Assembly: GCA_021464245.1 (NCBI GenBank)
Contig: JADCRB010000043.1
Coordinates: forward strand, 276,168-340,167
DNA from: Carallia brachiata
Taxonomy: Eukaryota; Streptophyta; Magnoliopsida; Malpighiales; Rhizophoraceae
DNA: 64,000 nt
Reading direction: 5' to 3'
Below the pieces are notes generated by a model. That model was not told the DNA's origin, did not search any database, and was given only the letters and a program-made list of their open reading frames with translations. Position 1 is the stretch's first letter, and every line of letters begins with the position of its first letter. This document shows positions 48,114 through 62,340 of this stretch, piece by piece. The position numbers and the translations under genes are program-made.

Positions 48114-48357
48114 GAAAAACATACAAGAACATAAACAAATAGTTCAAAAACAGTCATACTGCAATCGACCGATTGAATTATACAACTAAATGATTATCAT
48201 TTACAACAAAAAATTTAATAAAATTAATATATATTTTACCAATTTTTTGTTGCAAACAATAATCATTTAATTATACAATTTAATAATCATTTAATTATAC
48301 AATTTAATTGATCGATTGTAGTATGACTCTTTTTAATATATGTTTTTTCATATGTTT
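48114..48357. repeat. Hairpin MITE-like element
   Basis: The left arm reads CAGTCATACTGCAATCGACC, ATTATACAACTAAATGATTATC and ACAACAAAAAATTT. It is mirrored by TTTTTTGTTGCAAACAATAA, ATCATTTAATTATACAATTT and GATCGATTGTAGTATGACTC on the right. The right arm contains an extra 27-base tandem copy (AATAATCATTTAATTATACA). Outer flanks (AAAACATAC and GTATATGTTTTT-like) also pair. Confidence 0.65.
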
Positions 48358-48927
48358 TTTTTTCATGTGTGTAATTGGACTCATTTATATGACATGCCCT
48401 TTTACTTGCTCAGGAACTGCCTTTGCCCTATTGACTAGGAAGTCATCCAACATTCCACATCCATGCCTACACAAGCCATAAACTTGCAATTATGGAGACA
48501 AAAGATTAAAAAAAAAAGCCCAGAAAAAGGGTTATATGGAAGAAATAGCAAAATGAAAATGTTCTTGAAACCAGAAAAAAGGTAGGGAAAGTTCTTCCTG
48601 AATTACATATATACTATGTCAAATATTCTATGAACATTTCCGTAAAACATGAAACCGTGCCATTATTTCCTTTCATTTATCCTACTGCCCCACATCGAAC
48701 CTCATCCATCACTAAAGAGCAGCATAACGTGTAACTTTTTTCTAGTGCTTTAGTTGGGGATAAGTTCACACGCACACTCCACTTAACCACTTCTATAATG
48801 ACTCCCCACAACCTAACAAGAAGCCATCTAGTTCTCTACTATACTTGAGCTCCCTCATCTTTTAAAAACAAACATTGCAAGGGAGACCTTGTTTCACAAA
48901 CAGTATCATCGTCATACTGCCATTTTC

Positions 48928-51900
48928 TTAGACTTGCTCTTCTTCTGCCAATTTTGGAGAACATGATGCCACCGCGTCTGCGACTGTAAGGAAGATTTTG
49001 TCGTCGCCAATCAAGTTTGCAAAGTCAGAAGCATGGAGTTTGTCAATAACCACAGGGCCGGGATTCGCGAGAATAAGCTGTCCAACAACGACATGGCCAA
49101 CTTCAGGTAAGGCTACCCGTCTACTTTCACTATGCAAATATTACAATATTACAGTTCTTTAAGCAACTGTACATAGCATGATGCCGCCATGTATTCAAGG
49201 AAATAGATCTTCCAGACACCTCGGACAACTCTAATATTTAGTTTTTACCTGAATCTCTCTTTTCTGGAGACTCCTATATAGTTCTTCAAAGGCATGAATG
49301 CCACTGGTGTCGATGTCAGTAACAGCTGCAGTAAACGCACAAACATCTTAAAAACCCATTTTAAACAAGCAAGCATGTCTATCCTTGCTCCTGGAACACA
49401 GAAGTCTGAAGTAGAGACTTACGTGACAGCTCCACAATCAAAAACTGAATTTTTGGTTGGCAGGTTGCTTTTCCTTTTTCTTCCTCATCCATTAACCACC
49501 TCAGAATCCTGCAATGAAGTGGCCTCTTAGTCTCAACAAAGCAGTTGGTAATTTGGCCATTTAACTGAGCTCTAAGATTGTCAATTAAACATATGTTGGA
49601 CGGTACCTTGTGTCTCCATATTTCGTACTACTAACATGAAGTCTTCACACATACAGATACTTACCCAGTTCATAGCATTGTTACATTCATGACATTGTTT
49701 TTTATAGTATTAATTTCTTGTCAAAATTATAGAGAAACCTCCTGAATTGTACAAAAGAATAGTTTAATCCCTACCTCTCCTTAATATAGTTGGAGTTGGA
49801 AAAGTAAATTGCAGAGTCAACTCTCACGATTAAAACGCCTGGAACCTTAGCTGCTTCTGGATATTGTAAAATATTTCTGTACACATTTGTCCTAGGCACC
49901 TTCCCAAGAATAGCAGTTCGAGGCCTGGTGACTTGCAAAAGAATTTTGGCAAAGGATATCGAAACCTGTCATGACATGATTGAAATATGCACTTTGTAAA
50001 ACTTGTGGCAATCACATTTGGTGGATGCATAAGGAATTGAGACTGCATATCCTAATTCTTACCGCAATCAAGAGGCCTATTTCAACAGAGACGAAAACTA
50101 CACCAAAGAAGGCTCCCATGCAAGCAATGAAATCAAATTTGTCTATCTTCCATATCAAAACAACTGCCTCCAGGTCAATTAGGCCAACAACTGCTGATAT
50201 AATGATCGCAGCAAGGATTGCATTTGGGGTGTACTTAAAAAGGGGTGTCAAGAATTCCAAGGTCAGAAATACCACAATCGACATAATGATGTTGGAAACG
50301 GCAGTTTGGCAGCCGGCCATATAATTTACAGCTGAACGTGAAAATGAACCTGCGAAAGGAGGACAACAAAATCTGGTGAGCGCCAAATCTTTTTACACCA
50401 CCCAGCATTCCTTCACATACTCCACGCAACCCAAAAAGGTATCACAATCCATTAACATTTTTTTGGCGCCGCCTATGCATTTATCGATGTGCAATTCAAA
50501 GACCTGGAACAGGCTACTGTTAGAGTGCATCTTGTTTATTGAGATCATTGATTTTATCATAAATGATCATATTCAGTAACCCGCACTATCTGTAAACCTT
50601 CATACATAGGAGCAATAGTAGGAAGGTTAAGGCAGTCAACTAGCAACTCCTTACCTGTAGCCACATAGCAAGAAGTCAGGGAACCAACAACATTCATTGT
50701 TCCTAGTGCCACCATTTCTTTGTTTCCATCCACTTGATAGTCCTTCATGGCAGCAAATGTTCTTCCTATTGCTATGGCTTCCTGAAAATCCCATTCCAAG
50801 GAGTCAGACAGCACTTTTGAAAAAAATAGTTGCATGATGTATGATGAATAAATTTAGGTGTTACAAGAAGACTGATAAATAGCCCCACCGTCAAAGCTAT
50901 CATGCCAGCCACCACACCAATCCTACAACCTTTCAAAAGATAATGACCACTAAAGTATACTTCGTGCACTGAAGAGGGATTTATTCCTTTCTCTATGTGT
51001 TTCACCTTCAAACATTTAAAAAAGGAAGAAAAACAGTTAGCATCACTAATACTGTTCAAAAAGTTAGGCATTATTGCTGCTATGATGTACTTATTACTAG
51101 TTAAACCATGGTTTCCCTGATCAAAAGAAAGCAAATATGGCAAGTAAAGAACAATTCATTCTTACAATTTGAACTCCTTGCTTATCTGCGTGCGTTATGT
51201 AAACAAAAAAGGTTGATATCACAACAGATATCAATGGGGCAATTGCTGGAACCCAGAACAGCTTCTTGTTCTTTTTCCCCTATCCTCATAAACGCAAGAA
51301 ATTAGGAACTCTGGCAAAGCTAAAATTTATCATGTAATCATTAGAAAAATTCGAGGGACTTACAATGTACTTGGCAAGAAGGAGGAAAGCTAAGAAGCTT
51401 GCACTAATTACTATGGTCTGCCAATTCCACTGCAAATGGTTTATCAATCACGAGTCAGTAAATAAAGGAGCATACATCTGAGTCAGAAGCTGTCGATTTT
51501 GCCAAAAAGTTCACACTTTGGATGCAGAAGAAGGAAAGGCAGAGTGTTAAGATTCAAAAGAGGCAGCAACGAGGAAAGAACTTACGCCATGATGGGCTGC
51601 GTTAAATACTGAGCGCAACACAGAAACTATATCAGTTTTCTTTGTAAATTTTGATATTCCAAGAAAACCCTTAAGCTGTTGGAGGGCAATTGTGATGGCA
51701 GCTCCACCCATGAAGCCAACTATAGCAGCATGTGATAGGAAGTCAATCAAGAAGCCAAGCCTGACAGAACGAGCAAATCCACGTTGAGCTAACATAAAGA
51801 AGGGGGGGGAGCTAGAGGCCTTGAAAAGGAGTCAGAAAATGAACATGAGCAATTAGAATCAACTATTGGCAATGGCAAGCAGAGGTACCCAATTACCTGA

Positions 51901-52698
51901 AAAATCCAAGTGTCACTTCAGTGATTCCAGCAAAAAATGTAGCCGTGAATGCTAGCCTCTGATATTCCTCTTTGTTCTTTATGGGATCAATTTCATTTTG
52001 AAGCAGGGTTCCCAACAAAAGAGACACCACTGCAACTGGCCCTATAGCTATATCTCTTGAACTGCCCATGCAGGCATATATCAATGGAGGAACAAAGCTG
52101 GAGTCTGTTTGCCAAAACAGAACAGAGATTTCAAATCCAGGCACAGGGAGAAATTCTGAAGTGTGGTAAAACTACGTACAAGAAAGAGAACTTACACAAG
52201 CCATACTGGGGATCCAAGTTAGCAAGCTTCGCATACCCAATGTCCTAATTATGCCAATGAAAAAAACAACAATTAGAAACGCTTAAAATGTGGCAGAAGC
52301 CTCAAGGTTTCTTCTGCCTCATTACTTGTGCATCTCCTGTTCAGCTAATATACCTGAGGAATGCAAAGACTAGCAATGGTAAGCCCAGCAATCAGGTCCC
52401 CTCTAAATTTGGTAAAGTTGTAGCTTCTTCCCCACTTGAGAATGGGAAAGACTGCTTGGATACCTAGGAGGAGCTTCTTAGACTTTGGTTGGTCCTTGAA
52501 GGGACGTAGAGGGTCATCCGAGAAGAATGTCTCCTTCACTGTGGCACAAAGTTCCTTGAAGAGATTTTGCTTAGGGGGAACCCCAACTTTATGAACGTAA
52601 GGCACATTTTGAGGCTGAAGGTGAGAGGATGACAAGCTCCTAATTTCCCTCCGCTTTGTTTCAAGCTCCTCTTCAGTTGAGTGGACCATTGAAGACAT
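48928..52698 (-). CDS. SULTR1: High-affinity sulfate transporter, SULTR1 group (SulP/STAS)
   Basis: Thirteen coding exons: 52354-52698, 52196-52244, 51897-52104, 51586-51760, 51364-51429, 51166-51279, 50889-51005, 50655-50781, 50063-50349, 49775-49965, 49423-49508, 49249-49325 and 48928-49077. All phases close, giving 663 aa, the family's usual size. SulP hallmarks are [60 protein letters not shown] and [12 protein letters not shown]. The C-terminal STAS domain (from about residue 520) holds [12 protein letters not shown] and [14 protein letters not shown] with its conserved Thr. Group-1 members are proton-coupled plasma-membrane importers that take up sulfate, mainly in roots, and are induced by sulfur starvation. 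Sequence words ([32 protein letters not shown]) favour group 1 over groups 2-4. The start is the first ATG after an apparent 5' UTR acceptor (ATTACAG|GTGAAC). Confidence 0.96.
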
Positions 52699-53039
52699 TC
52701 GCAATTAGTTCACCTGTAATGTAATGCGGGACTGCATGCAAGAAAAGATCATTACCAAGAACGCAAAAAAACGAAAATCCCAATTCTAGACGAGTGTAAA
52801 AAACCAAGTAAAAGCTCGAACTACTGAAGCACTGCAACATAAACCAAAGTAAAATTGCTTGCCTATTTTGATTACAAAAGTAATCCTTTTCACCAGAGGA
52901 CAAAATTAAACCCAAGAAATAGGAGTCCTAAAACTTAAGAACATGTCTCTCACAGCTCTCTATTCATCAATTCTGTCCTTAAATTAGCAAATATATTCAG
53001 TGAAGAATAGATCAAAAGTCAATAATATGAAAACTAACT

Positions 53040-53137
53040 GTGAAGCAGAAGGACGCTGCTGGAAAGAGGAGACTTAAACAAAGGAGCGAATGCTTCTGGG
53101 ATGTGAATAGGAGTTGTAGCAGCTCCAGCTTATATAA
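53040..53137 (-). promoter_or_regulatory. Core promoter and leader region of the sulfate transporter
   Basis: A minus-strand TATA box (TTATATAAG, 53137-53129) is followed about 30 bases on by a plausible start region and a leader running to about 53040, after which a 5' UTR intron would reach the acceptor just upstream of the ATG at 52698. A GAGAC word (the core of known sulfur-responsive elements) lies at about 53069 on the plus strand, but it is too short to be evidence by itself. Confidence 0.5.
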
Positions 53138-56100
53138 TTTTTGAGATGATTACTTGTCAAACCTTCTTATCTGAGATAAGAGGAAGGGGGGTTATCAGCG
53201 TCAACGGGCTATGAATCTGGATGATTTACCTAATATATACAAGATATTTTAATACCAAAGTGGCTGCAAATTTTGAAATCAATTGCCAACGGCCGATTGT
53301 ATTCGCAAACACTTAGTGATTAAAATAATGGAATGATGATGATCAACCCCGAATTTCAATGAGCTGCTTGAGAAGTGGGGGAGGGGGAGCGAGTTGACTT
53401 GGAAGCATAGGTGGCAGCAGATAAGAAACTGACAGCTTATTAGCTCTCTTTAATTTTCATCCCCTGGCTTTTAGCTTAGCCATCTTTTAAGTCTTTCCGG
53501 TTTCCATAACACCACAAAAAGCACTAAAGGCTTAGTAAAATGAATTCAGCCATCCAAACTGACGACCATTTTGATTGAGAAGTTAGGTCAATAATGAAAA
53601 GAGCAGCTCCGGTCCATCACAACCAACCAGGAAAATAGAAGCATCTTTTAAAAAGAAGAAATTGGTGGAGGTTAGGAGTATATATGAATTTACGTGTGAA
53701 AGTCTGGCAAAAAGGTCATCAGGAATTTCCAATGGTGGGTTATATCAATCTAAATGTGAGGGATAAAAACAACCAATCGGACAAGGAAAAAAGGTATTCG
53801 CATCACTTTTAACACCATCTAAATTTACGTCCATTCATGTCCATTCAAGAAAACAATTTTTCAAATTAACAATTCGCTGTACCAGTTGGAAGCAAAAAAG
53901 TTATTAAAAACAAAGGACAACCATTCAAGCAACGATAAAAGCAATGCAACAAGAAATAAGGTATCTATCATTAAAAAGGACGAAAACAACAGGCAAAATT
54001 TCTTTTTTTAAAAAAATTGTCGACACTGTATTATATCGATAGTCGGTCATGCCTTCTGGAGAACACTAAAAGCCAACTCGAACACATAAAAAATGTTTAA
54101 TCATTATACAAAATAGGAAAATTTGCACAATGACAGGAACCTTAATTCTCCCACACCCAATGTAATACTAAAACTGCATTGTCAATTGCTAAATCTCCCA
54201 CATAGATAGAACTAGAGACAAAATAAACAATACCCAAGTTGCAATCTCTGTTGTTTTTTTCTTTCTTTTCAAAAAAGGGAAAAGAAAGAACTTTTTGTAG
54301 TTTTATGGTGTCTTATTTTGTTTTTGGGAGAATAAAGGGCACGGCAGGCAAATAAAAGTATTTCCAACATCACAACTTCATTGTTTGACGCACGCACTTG
54401 CAATGGAAACCATTGATAGTGGGAAAATAAGGTTTACGCTAAACAGAAAAATCCAACCCAGCACTCAAAGTCTGCCAGAAACAAGAGAATTCTAAGGCAA
54501 TAAACAATATCAACACATAAAAGAGGCAAAGGGGAGTGTTCGCTTACCCTTCCCAAAAAAACACGTAGCACATTCCCACAATTGCATTCGCCACACTCGA
54601 TGGTCCTTGTGTTTCCAACCATCCATCATCACACTTCAGAAAGTTTTCTTAAGAAGATAGACACACACACACAGAGATGGAGAGAGCAATCCCAGATTGA
54701 GAAAGAATGTAGGCAGAGAAATTGGGCAGATTCATTGAGTTTATTGTTATTAAATTCAATACGGTTAAATTAGTTTTTTTTTTTTTAAATTTTAAATTTT
54801 GCTTTAATTTTTTAGGCGAAAAATAAAAGAAAATATATAAATCAGAAGCGGATTTAACCTGTAAAATTTTTAAAATGAATTTTTTTTAACGGTAAACATG
54901 CATTGATGCCAACCATTAAATTATAAAAATATATTAAATTTATAAAAAAAATTATTGAATTAATTGTAATTTTTTTTGTATTTTATTAAGTATATTTATA
55001 TAATTTTATTTAAATTAAAATTTTAAAATAGAAAAAAACAGTCAAATGTAAAAAAAAAAAAAAAGGAAATTAAAAACAGCTGCGATGTTGTTTGAGCACC
55101 CCGTTTGGCTGCCGAGAAAATGTGAGAATTGGCCCTTTCTGGCAAATAAATATGAAACACATAATAAGAAAAAACTTTTTTTGGAAAAAAAAACCCTCCC
55201 CAAAAAGTATAGTCCACTCTTTTGCATGCAAAAACTCTTGCAATTTTTATCAAAAAAATAAAACAGGCAATTCTATCATAGCTCAGAAAGAAACCACAAC
55301 ACATAAATACATAATCAAAAGAAAAACAAAGATGTCTAGGGCATTTTTTTTCATTCATTTATTTATTTTCTTTATTTTGATGGTTGTTTAACTTTAGGGC
55401 AGAAAATTACGGAACTGCCATCCGGGAGCCACGTGGGGGAGACAAGACAAAAGCTTTTGTCTACGTTCCATGTTAAGTGGAACCCACACACCCACACGGT
55501 TGAAAAAACCAACTGCACACGTCATCAGAGTTGAATCTTTGAAGGTCTTTGAACAGAAACGAGATTGCGGCCAGGTTCACTTCTTTCAAAGTTTATCTTT
55601 TTTCCAGCCGACGCCGTTGACCTTCTGAACAGGAAACTAAAAATATGAACATCAGCCGGCCAAGCGGCGACTCTGTGTTATGATGTCAGCATACATGAGA
55701 TTTTTTATTTTTTTGAAATAAAGAGTCTCGAAATAACAGTAAAATTTAGTAAAATTTAATATGTGTAGCTTAAATTAGTCATGAAATTAATAAGATGATT
55801 ATATAATTTATTTAATAATATTTAATAATTTATTTATTTATTTTTTAAATTTTAATCATCTATTAATTTATATTATTTTATTATTACTTAAATATTACTG
55901 TTTAATATTTTTGTGAAGTCATGAATTACAAAAATAGCAGTAACTTTTTTTTTTTTTTCATAAATCTCATACTTATTTTCAAAAATTAAAATTTAAGATT
56001 TATACAATAAAATTTAGAATTTGAATTATTTGAGTGTTCTCTAAAGAATAAAAAAATATATTGTAAACATAACACACATAAGAAAAAAAGATGGTTTACT

Positions 56101-59100
56101 TATCAAACATCATCATTAGTAAGAAAAGCAGTCACAAAATTCTATTTATATTTCAATTTCGGCTGGTTTGGAATGAAGGTTGTGATAAAATATTAAGTAA
56201 TTCTGCTTTGTGCATAGAATTCAATTCGATTTTGTTTAATAATTGAATTCTAATTTTAATCTATTATTTGATGTAAATTATTAAATAGAATTGAATTGAC
56301 TTGAATTCTACTTAATTCTCACTCAATTTACTATAAATTATTAATTTTATACGTTAATATATTTTTCAAAATGTTAGAATTCAATTCAATTCTTGTACTT
56401 TAGAATTTTTAATTCCAAACAATTAATTTCTGGAAATAAATTGAATTTCAAAATTTTTGTAATCTAAGAATTACGTGTTTTTTGCCCTGATGGGATAGGA
56501 GTGTGTTGCAATTTTTGTGCTACTATAGGACTAAAGTGAAAGAAAGAAAAAAAAAAAGAAAATTGTTTCTTAGTCTAGGGTGGCAATATGAGTATATGAC
56601 TCCTTCGGAAAACACAAGAGTAATGTCTTCTTTTTACATGTGAGTAGTGTGGTTGCTGATTAATTAAATTAAAGTATTATAATTATTTTTGAACTGAAAT
56701 TTTTGGTTATAAAAAATAAAAAATTATTTTCAAACTGAAAATTTTAGTTCGGTTTTGATTAACTGTTCGATTAATTGAATTTAATAATAAAAAATTTAAA
56801 ATTTTAGCATAAATGTAGAAAAAAAATTTTTGATATATTTTTTAAAAGAAAATTAAAATTATCATTATATATAATTTAAATATGTTATTATTTAAAATAT
56901 AATAATATTGTATTAACATTTATCTATTAATAATTGTTGTATTAGTACTATTTTTTATTATTAAAAAATAAAAAATGTATATAAAATAACATCTCGGTTC
57001 AGTTTGATTAATTGAGTTTTTTAATTTTAGAAAATCAAAATTGAATTAAAAATTTCAATTATTTTTCGGTTCGATTAACTAATTATAAAATTAGTTCAAT
57101 TAATTAAAAATTTAATACAGTTTAATTGTATTTTCAGTTAACTAAAATTTTCGATTTTTTAAACACTTCTAGTGATCGCATGGTGTTATCAGTTATGTAT
57201 TATTTTTTGGATATAATATTAAAATTTTATAATTAAGGAATCTTACATTTAAATTACATTATTTTTACATTTAATTATAAATTTTTATAAATAGAATATA
57301 TTTTTATTCATATTTTCAATCTAACTAACTTTTGTGTGAGGTAGTATGAGTCTCGGTGGGTAGGTCATATACTCATGTTAATCCTCCTTTATGTCTAGTT
57401 TTCTTTACATCTTGTTTCACTTCATGTAAGTTGTAACTATCGAAGTCACATCAATTTGTGTAAGAAATAAGCATGTTGGTCAGTTAGTGGTTGCCAGTTG
57501 CCACACTTTACATCTTTGTAAAATTGAATCAATAATTTGGCCAATCTGAATTTTAATTACATTTTAGACTGAGGAAGCATGTTATATAATGCTATTAAAT
57601 AGGCTGTGTGTCTATTTATATTTTTATAATGTATATTTATATAATGATGTTTTTTTTTATGTAAAAAATAAAAAATTAAGAATGACGCTTTACAGTCTTA
57701 TTAGTAAAAATGTGACTTTGTGTTTATAAGAATGCGAACCGACTAAATAATTATAATATTTTTCATATTTGCCGACTACTTAACTTCAACAAAATCTAAT
57801 TCCCAAAACTGTTATTCAAAATAAAACTTTTTAAACTATTTGAACCACTTGAACGGTAATTTGACGTATCATCTTCTAAACTATATGATGAGTGGGCAAC
57901 AAATTAAAATATGTGCTTACAATGCACACAAACTGAGAAAGAGATGAGAGGTTCGCTTCTTGATATTGAAGAATATACATCTATAATCAAACATTGGGGC
58001 TGACTTTTTTAAAAAATGGCTATGACTTTTTTAAAAAATATCATCAATCAATAGTGGAAGTTCTGACCGTGGACATGCGCGGAGCTGCTGCTTGCCCAGT
58101 TTAGTATACTTCTAACTTTCTTTTTTTCCATATATATATATATATCCAAAAAAAGGATAACATTAAAAAATGGAAGTCCAAAGCGCAAGGAAGAGATAAC
58201 TAGCTTCTCAGATCATAAGAAAGAGTGGAGATTTATAAAAATATCATAAATTTTATTTAAAATAAAAAATATAACATTAATGTTTAAAAAGTAACAGTTT
58301 ATTTTTTTTAAATTTTTTTAATAAATTTAATATGCAATAATTTTATATGAATAGAATTTATCAGTTTTGATGACAGATTTATAAAAATACTTGTTTCGAT
58401 GATATGATAATCATATAAATTAGTATCGTATCATCAAAATAAAAAAATTCTATTTAAAAAATTTCACAACATGTTAAATTTGTTAAAAAAATTTAAATAG
58501 AAGTAAACTGTTATTTTTTAAAGTTGGTATTAAATTTATTATTTTAAATAAAATTAATGATATTTTTGTGTATTGACTCTTTTTTATTCTAAGACTTCTA
58601 TCTGAAGTTCTATAGAATTTTACGCTCTTATTTCAACAATTTGATAAAACTGATGTAGATATATTACCTAATTAAAATTGTTCAAAGGTGTTCTAGTTGA
58701 CTATACTTTACCGTTAATGTTGCATTATGAATATATTTTTTTAGTATATGACTATAGGAGTTACAAAAGTGAAACAGTAAAAGAAAGTATGAATTCTTTT
58801 GAGTATATATGTATATGGTTATAAAAATAAGATAGTATGAGTAATATCATACAGACACATAAAAAAAAATTCTGTCTTTCATCGCGTATAATGAGTAAAA
58901 GCCACTATTGAACCATAGAAAAAGCATCTTTCTTTTTTTTGGTACATCTGAAAAAACATATTCTTAAGTCTTATTAAAAGTCACCAAATCATTATCACAA
59001 TCATATCGACCCAATATATGTTTAGCTCTATCAACACTTTAACAGAAATTTGAATTTATAATTTTAAAGTACAAACAAATTTCTTAATAACGATTACGAA

Positions 59101-62100
59101 GATCCGTAGTTTTTTAGTATAAATCTAATTAAAATTATCCGATGTTGTCAAGAATATTTACCGTTAATATAGGCTTCGGGGGTCCATAGTTTAAGGCCCG
59201 CGCCACATCAAAATGCCGAAATGTTAAGAAATACCATTCGAATTCCATGATAACCATCTTTTCGTGCTATTTTCATCCAGTCACCTATGAGATGTAATAT
59301 ATCCTCATTAGCCACGAGCAAGGCTCCAGTTCGAACGGGAACGGAATTGACTCAAAATTAGAGCTGAAATTAAACATGTTCAGATAGTTCCAATTCGAAC
59401 CAAAATCTTGGGAAGGACCCGATTCCTTTAGTTCTTTCAAAAAAAAAAAAAATAAAAAAGTAATTTACAGGTCAAGACCAATAATCTGCATCTCTTTTTT
59501 AACAAAATTTAAAATATTTCCAATTTTCAACCTAACTAGGCAAATAAGTCCGAACTAGCTAGACAATTTCTTACTAAATCAAATTAGAATAGGAAACTAA
59601 ACAAAACTGAACAAAAGTAGGGATGTGAAGATTTTAAGTGTGAGTTATGTGATTAAATAATTCCAAACCAAATTGGAAGCGAGAGGTAAACAAACAATAT
59701 CTAAGTGGGAAGAAATCATAAAGTCAATGACTTAAAGTTTGAATTAAAATGTAGTGTTAATTCTATGAATTGTTACTTACTCAGACTTTTTAGGATTTAT
59801 TCTAGGTTTTGGGCTCTCTGTGTTTCTCTTACATGGATTCTATCCGAACTATAATCGAACCATCAATTTGCAATTCTGCCAAAAATAAAACTGCAGCAAA
59901 TCAGAAGGATGCCTAATCTTCGTTACAACCCTGGTATTGGCAATCAACTTTTTTTTTTTTTTTTGGTTCGTAAAGTACGAGACAAATAAGGTCTCATGTC
60001 ACTGCAGATAACATTAAGCCATCGCAAGTAAAGAATCGAAACTGAATTTTCTATCTTTTCTTTTGCTAACATTTCTTACTAATTAATATGTAGATAAACA
60101 ATTTTGTTTCTCTCATGTAAATTTCATAATTAGGAGTGTATGACCTTACGGAAAAGGCCTCAACTAGAAGTCAATCAACTGCAAGAGTTCACAAAAACTT
60201 GCAGATTAGGAGATACACTTGTGGATTATGAGAGGATCATCCACTCATTGACTTGCAATGCTTTCTCAATGTCAAATTTATACATTAAGATTCTGCATTT
60301 TTTTTTTGGGTCTATTTTCCAAATAGAATGGTTGAGACTTGCAAGATAAGTAGACAGAGATATTGAACAAGAAAATGCATCTCCATTTGGTCTACTCATA
60401 TGTTGATGTCAGATCTCGACTCATTGACTTGCAAGTTGCCCTCTCAATGTCGAATTTATATATAACATGATCAGAATCTCCTAATGGGGTCAGGCAAAAC
60501 TTTACTTTTGATATTTCTGAGAATAAACCCGATATTCCCACATACATCAATGAATTATTGTCATTTGATCCCACAGCAAAAGTTAAAACCAGTGGCAGAT
60601 AAGCCATTATCCTTGAAAATCTGGTAGAAAACAAATCAATAACCAAACAAAAAATTGGTATATGGGAAGCTTTGTCAAAACATGAAAAGAAGAAAGAAGA
60701 GTTCACCTTAATTAGTAGTTTTGAAAGTTTTGATATCTAAATTTTAATAAAAGTTACATGAAATTTACACAAATAAAAAGAATTATGTATATTAACTTCA
60801 CAGTTTAATAACCTCTTGATAACCGAAAAAAAAGGGTACACAACCATATATATGTTGTGCATCCTACTTAAGGATATCTATACCTATGTTTTGAAAATGA
60901 CTAGAGCGAAGAAAAGGAAATGGCGAGAGACTGAGAGAGTCAAAACTGAAAGCCTGAGACGAGATTGGCATCCAAATTAGTTGGTTGGCCTTAAAAGTTG
61001 TGGACGTAATTTTCGTAGAAAGCGGTACCTGCTAATACTCTGGTCCTGAGTTTCCACTAAAACTACAAGCCGAGAAGTCATTATAAGTGCTTTGAATGAA
61101 CAATGGGGGACCATAAAACCAGAAACCTCCAAGGCCTGGCCAACCTCCTCCATACACGATATACCCTATCAATTTTAGTGGGCGGACCTGCTTTGTCAAT
61201 GACAAATCTCGTGGTCCTGATAATGCTTTCACTACCACATCAATTTTTTTTTAAAAATATTTGGAATGATTGATGGTTAGTTTGTAGAGTGTTAATAAAA
61301 ATGAGAGATCATTAATTTAAAAATACTGCATGGGGGTACTTACACTATAAACTCACATTTCTGTGAATATCCACTAAATATAAGATTTTAGAGAAATTTA
61401 AGAGTTTGAACTCTTTTTCGGCCATCTTGACATAGCCGAGATGGTTCACTACTTTTTCTTTCTTTGTTTTTTTTTTTTTGAACAGGATCACTACCTTTTT
61501 ATTGGTCTTTGACAAAGTTTCTTGAGCATAAAAACCTACGGGCTCACCGCCATATTAAAAGGACAGGGCAATTTGTTGACTAGGGTAATCTGTGGCAAGG
61601 ATCCCTACGAGTACATAGAAATTTAATTATTAGGTAGATCTTCGATATTGAACTCTAATGCTGCGTTATAGCTACATAGTCCACAGTTTTTTTTTTTTTT
61701 TTTAACTCTCCCTTTTGAGCAGACAATATTTCAAAAACTATTTTTCCTGAGTCGAGTTCTTAAAATAACATTCACCGCACATCTAAATTCAACCTTTCTG
61801 GCTTCAACAACTTATGCCCCCAGACCAAAAGCCCGCTTGGCACGGCTTCTGGATGGATCCATGCAGTTTGGCCCAATTTTATCACGATGCAATTTGAGCT
61901 TTTCTTTTTCTTGGTGCATCAATGCATTCTGAGTTGTATTATCTGCGTCGTCCCCAAAGTGCACTCATAACCCATGTCCTTCCATTGGAACACGCTTAAT
62001 TCGATGATATACATACAACAATAATGAGGATTTGATGTGATGGGGGCCTAATATGGCATTCGTCAACCCACCATTTGTGTATGGTGGATAATCGTTTATT

Positions 62101-62340
62101 CAGTCATTCCATAGATACACACATGCTTTGTGCTATTAGTAAACTACTAAACTTGGACACATCATTGCCCAAACCAAGGAGAAAGATGGATTATCAAGCA
62201 GTGCCTAATCCAACTTGAATTGAGCTAAAATAACATCTCACTAATTAAATCCAAGTCTCTGCACCAAAAAGCACATAAATGAAGAAATTTTATGAACATG
62301 CATAAATGAAAATGTGGTGGATGTAAACAACAAAAACAAA
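53138..62340. other. Long gene-free AT-rich region
   Basis: No gene supported over about 9 kb. Possible decayed elements: 56165-56470, bounded by TTTGGAAT and ATTCCAAA and full of GAATTCAATTC words; and 56640-57180, rich in TTCGGTT-AATTAACT words in both orientations. (TA)n lies near 58128. A non-coding-looking local duplication lies at 60225-60485. Otherwise poly-A/T tracts and simple AT sequence. Confidence 0.45.
60225..60485. repeat. Imperfect local direct duplication
   Basis: ACTCATTGACTTGCAATGCT ... CTCAATGTCAAATTTATA near 60243-60283 recurs as ACTCATTGACTTGCAAGTTG ... CTCAATGTCGAATTTATA near 60419-60462. On the minus strand both copies read YKFDIE(R/K)A. The surrounding minus-strand frame (60392-60706) matches no family I recognise. 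Confidence 0.6.

Larger units (their letters stand above)
45957..48927. other. Intergenic region between MnmE and the sulfate transporter
   Basis: No gene. It contains the MnmE leader region, MITE-like copy B (46463-46907), several perfect short tandem duplications (46286-46329, 47201-47284, 47807-47851), and a hairpin element (48114-48357). The 3' UTR of the sulfate transporter is expected near the right end. Confidence 0.5.

Noticed and set aside
52702..52704. TTG as the sulfate transporter start
   Set aside because: An ATG at 52698 lies two codons downstream in the same frame and just after the probable 5' UTR acceptor.
55023..55391. Overlapping frames on both strands near 55 kb
   Set aside because: Phe/Lys-rich, made from poly-A/T tracts, with no domain or splice context.
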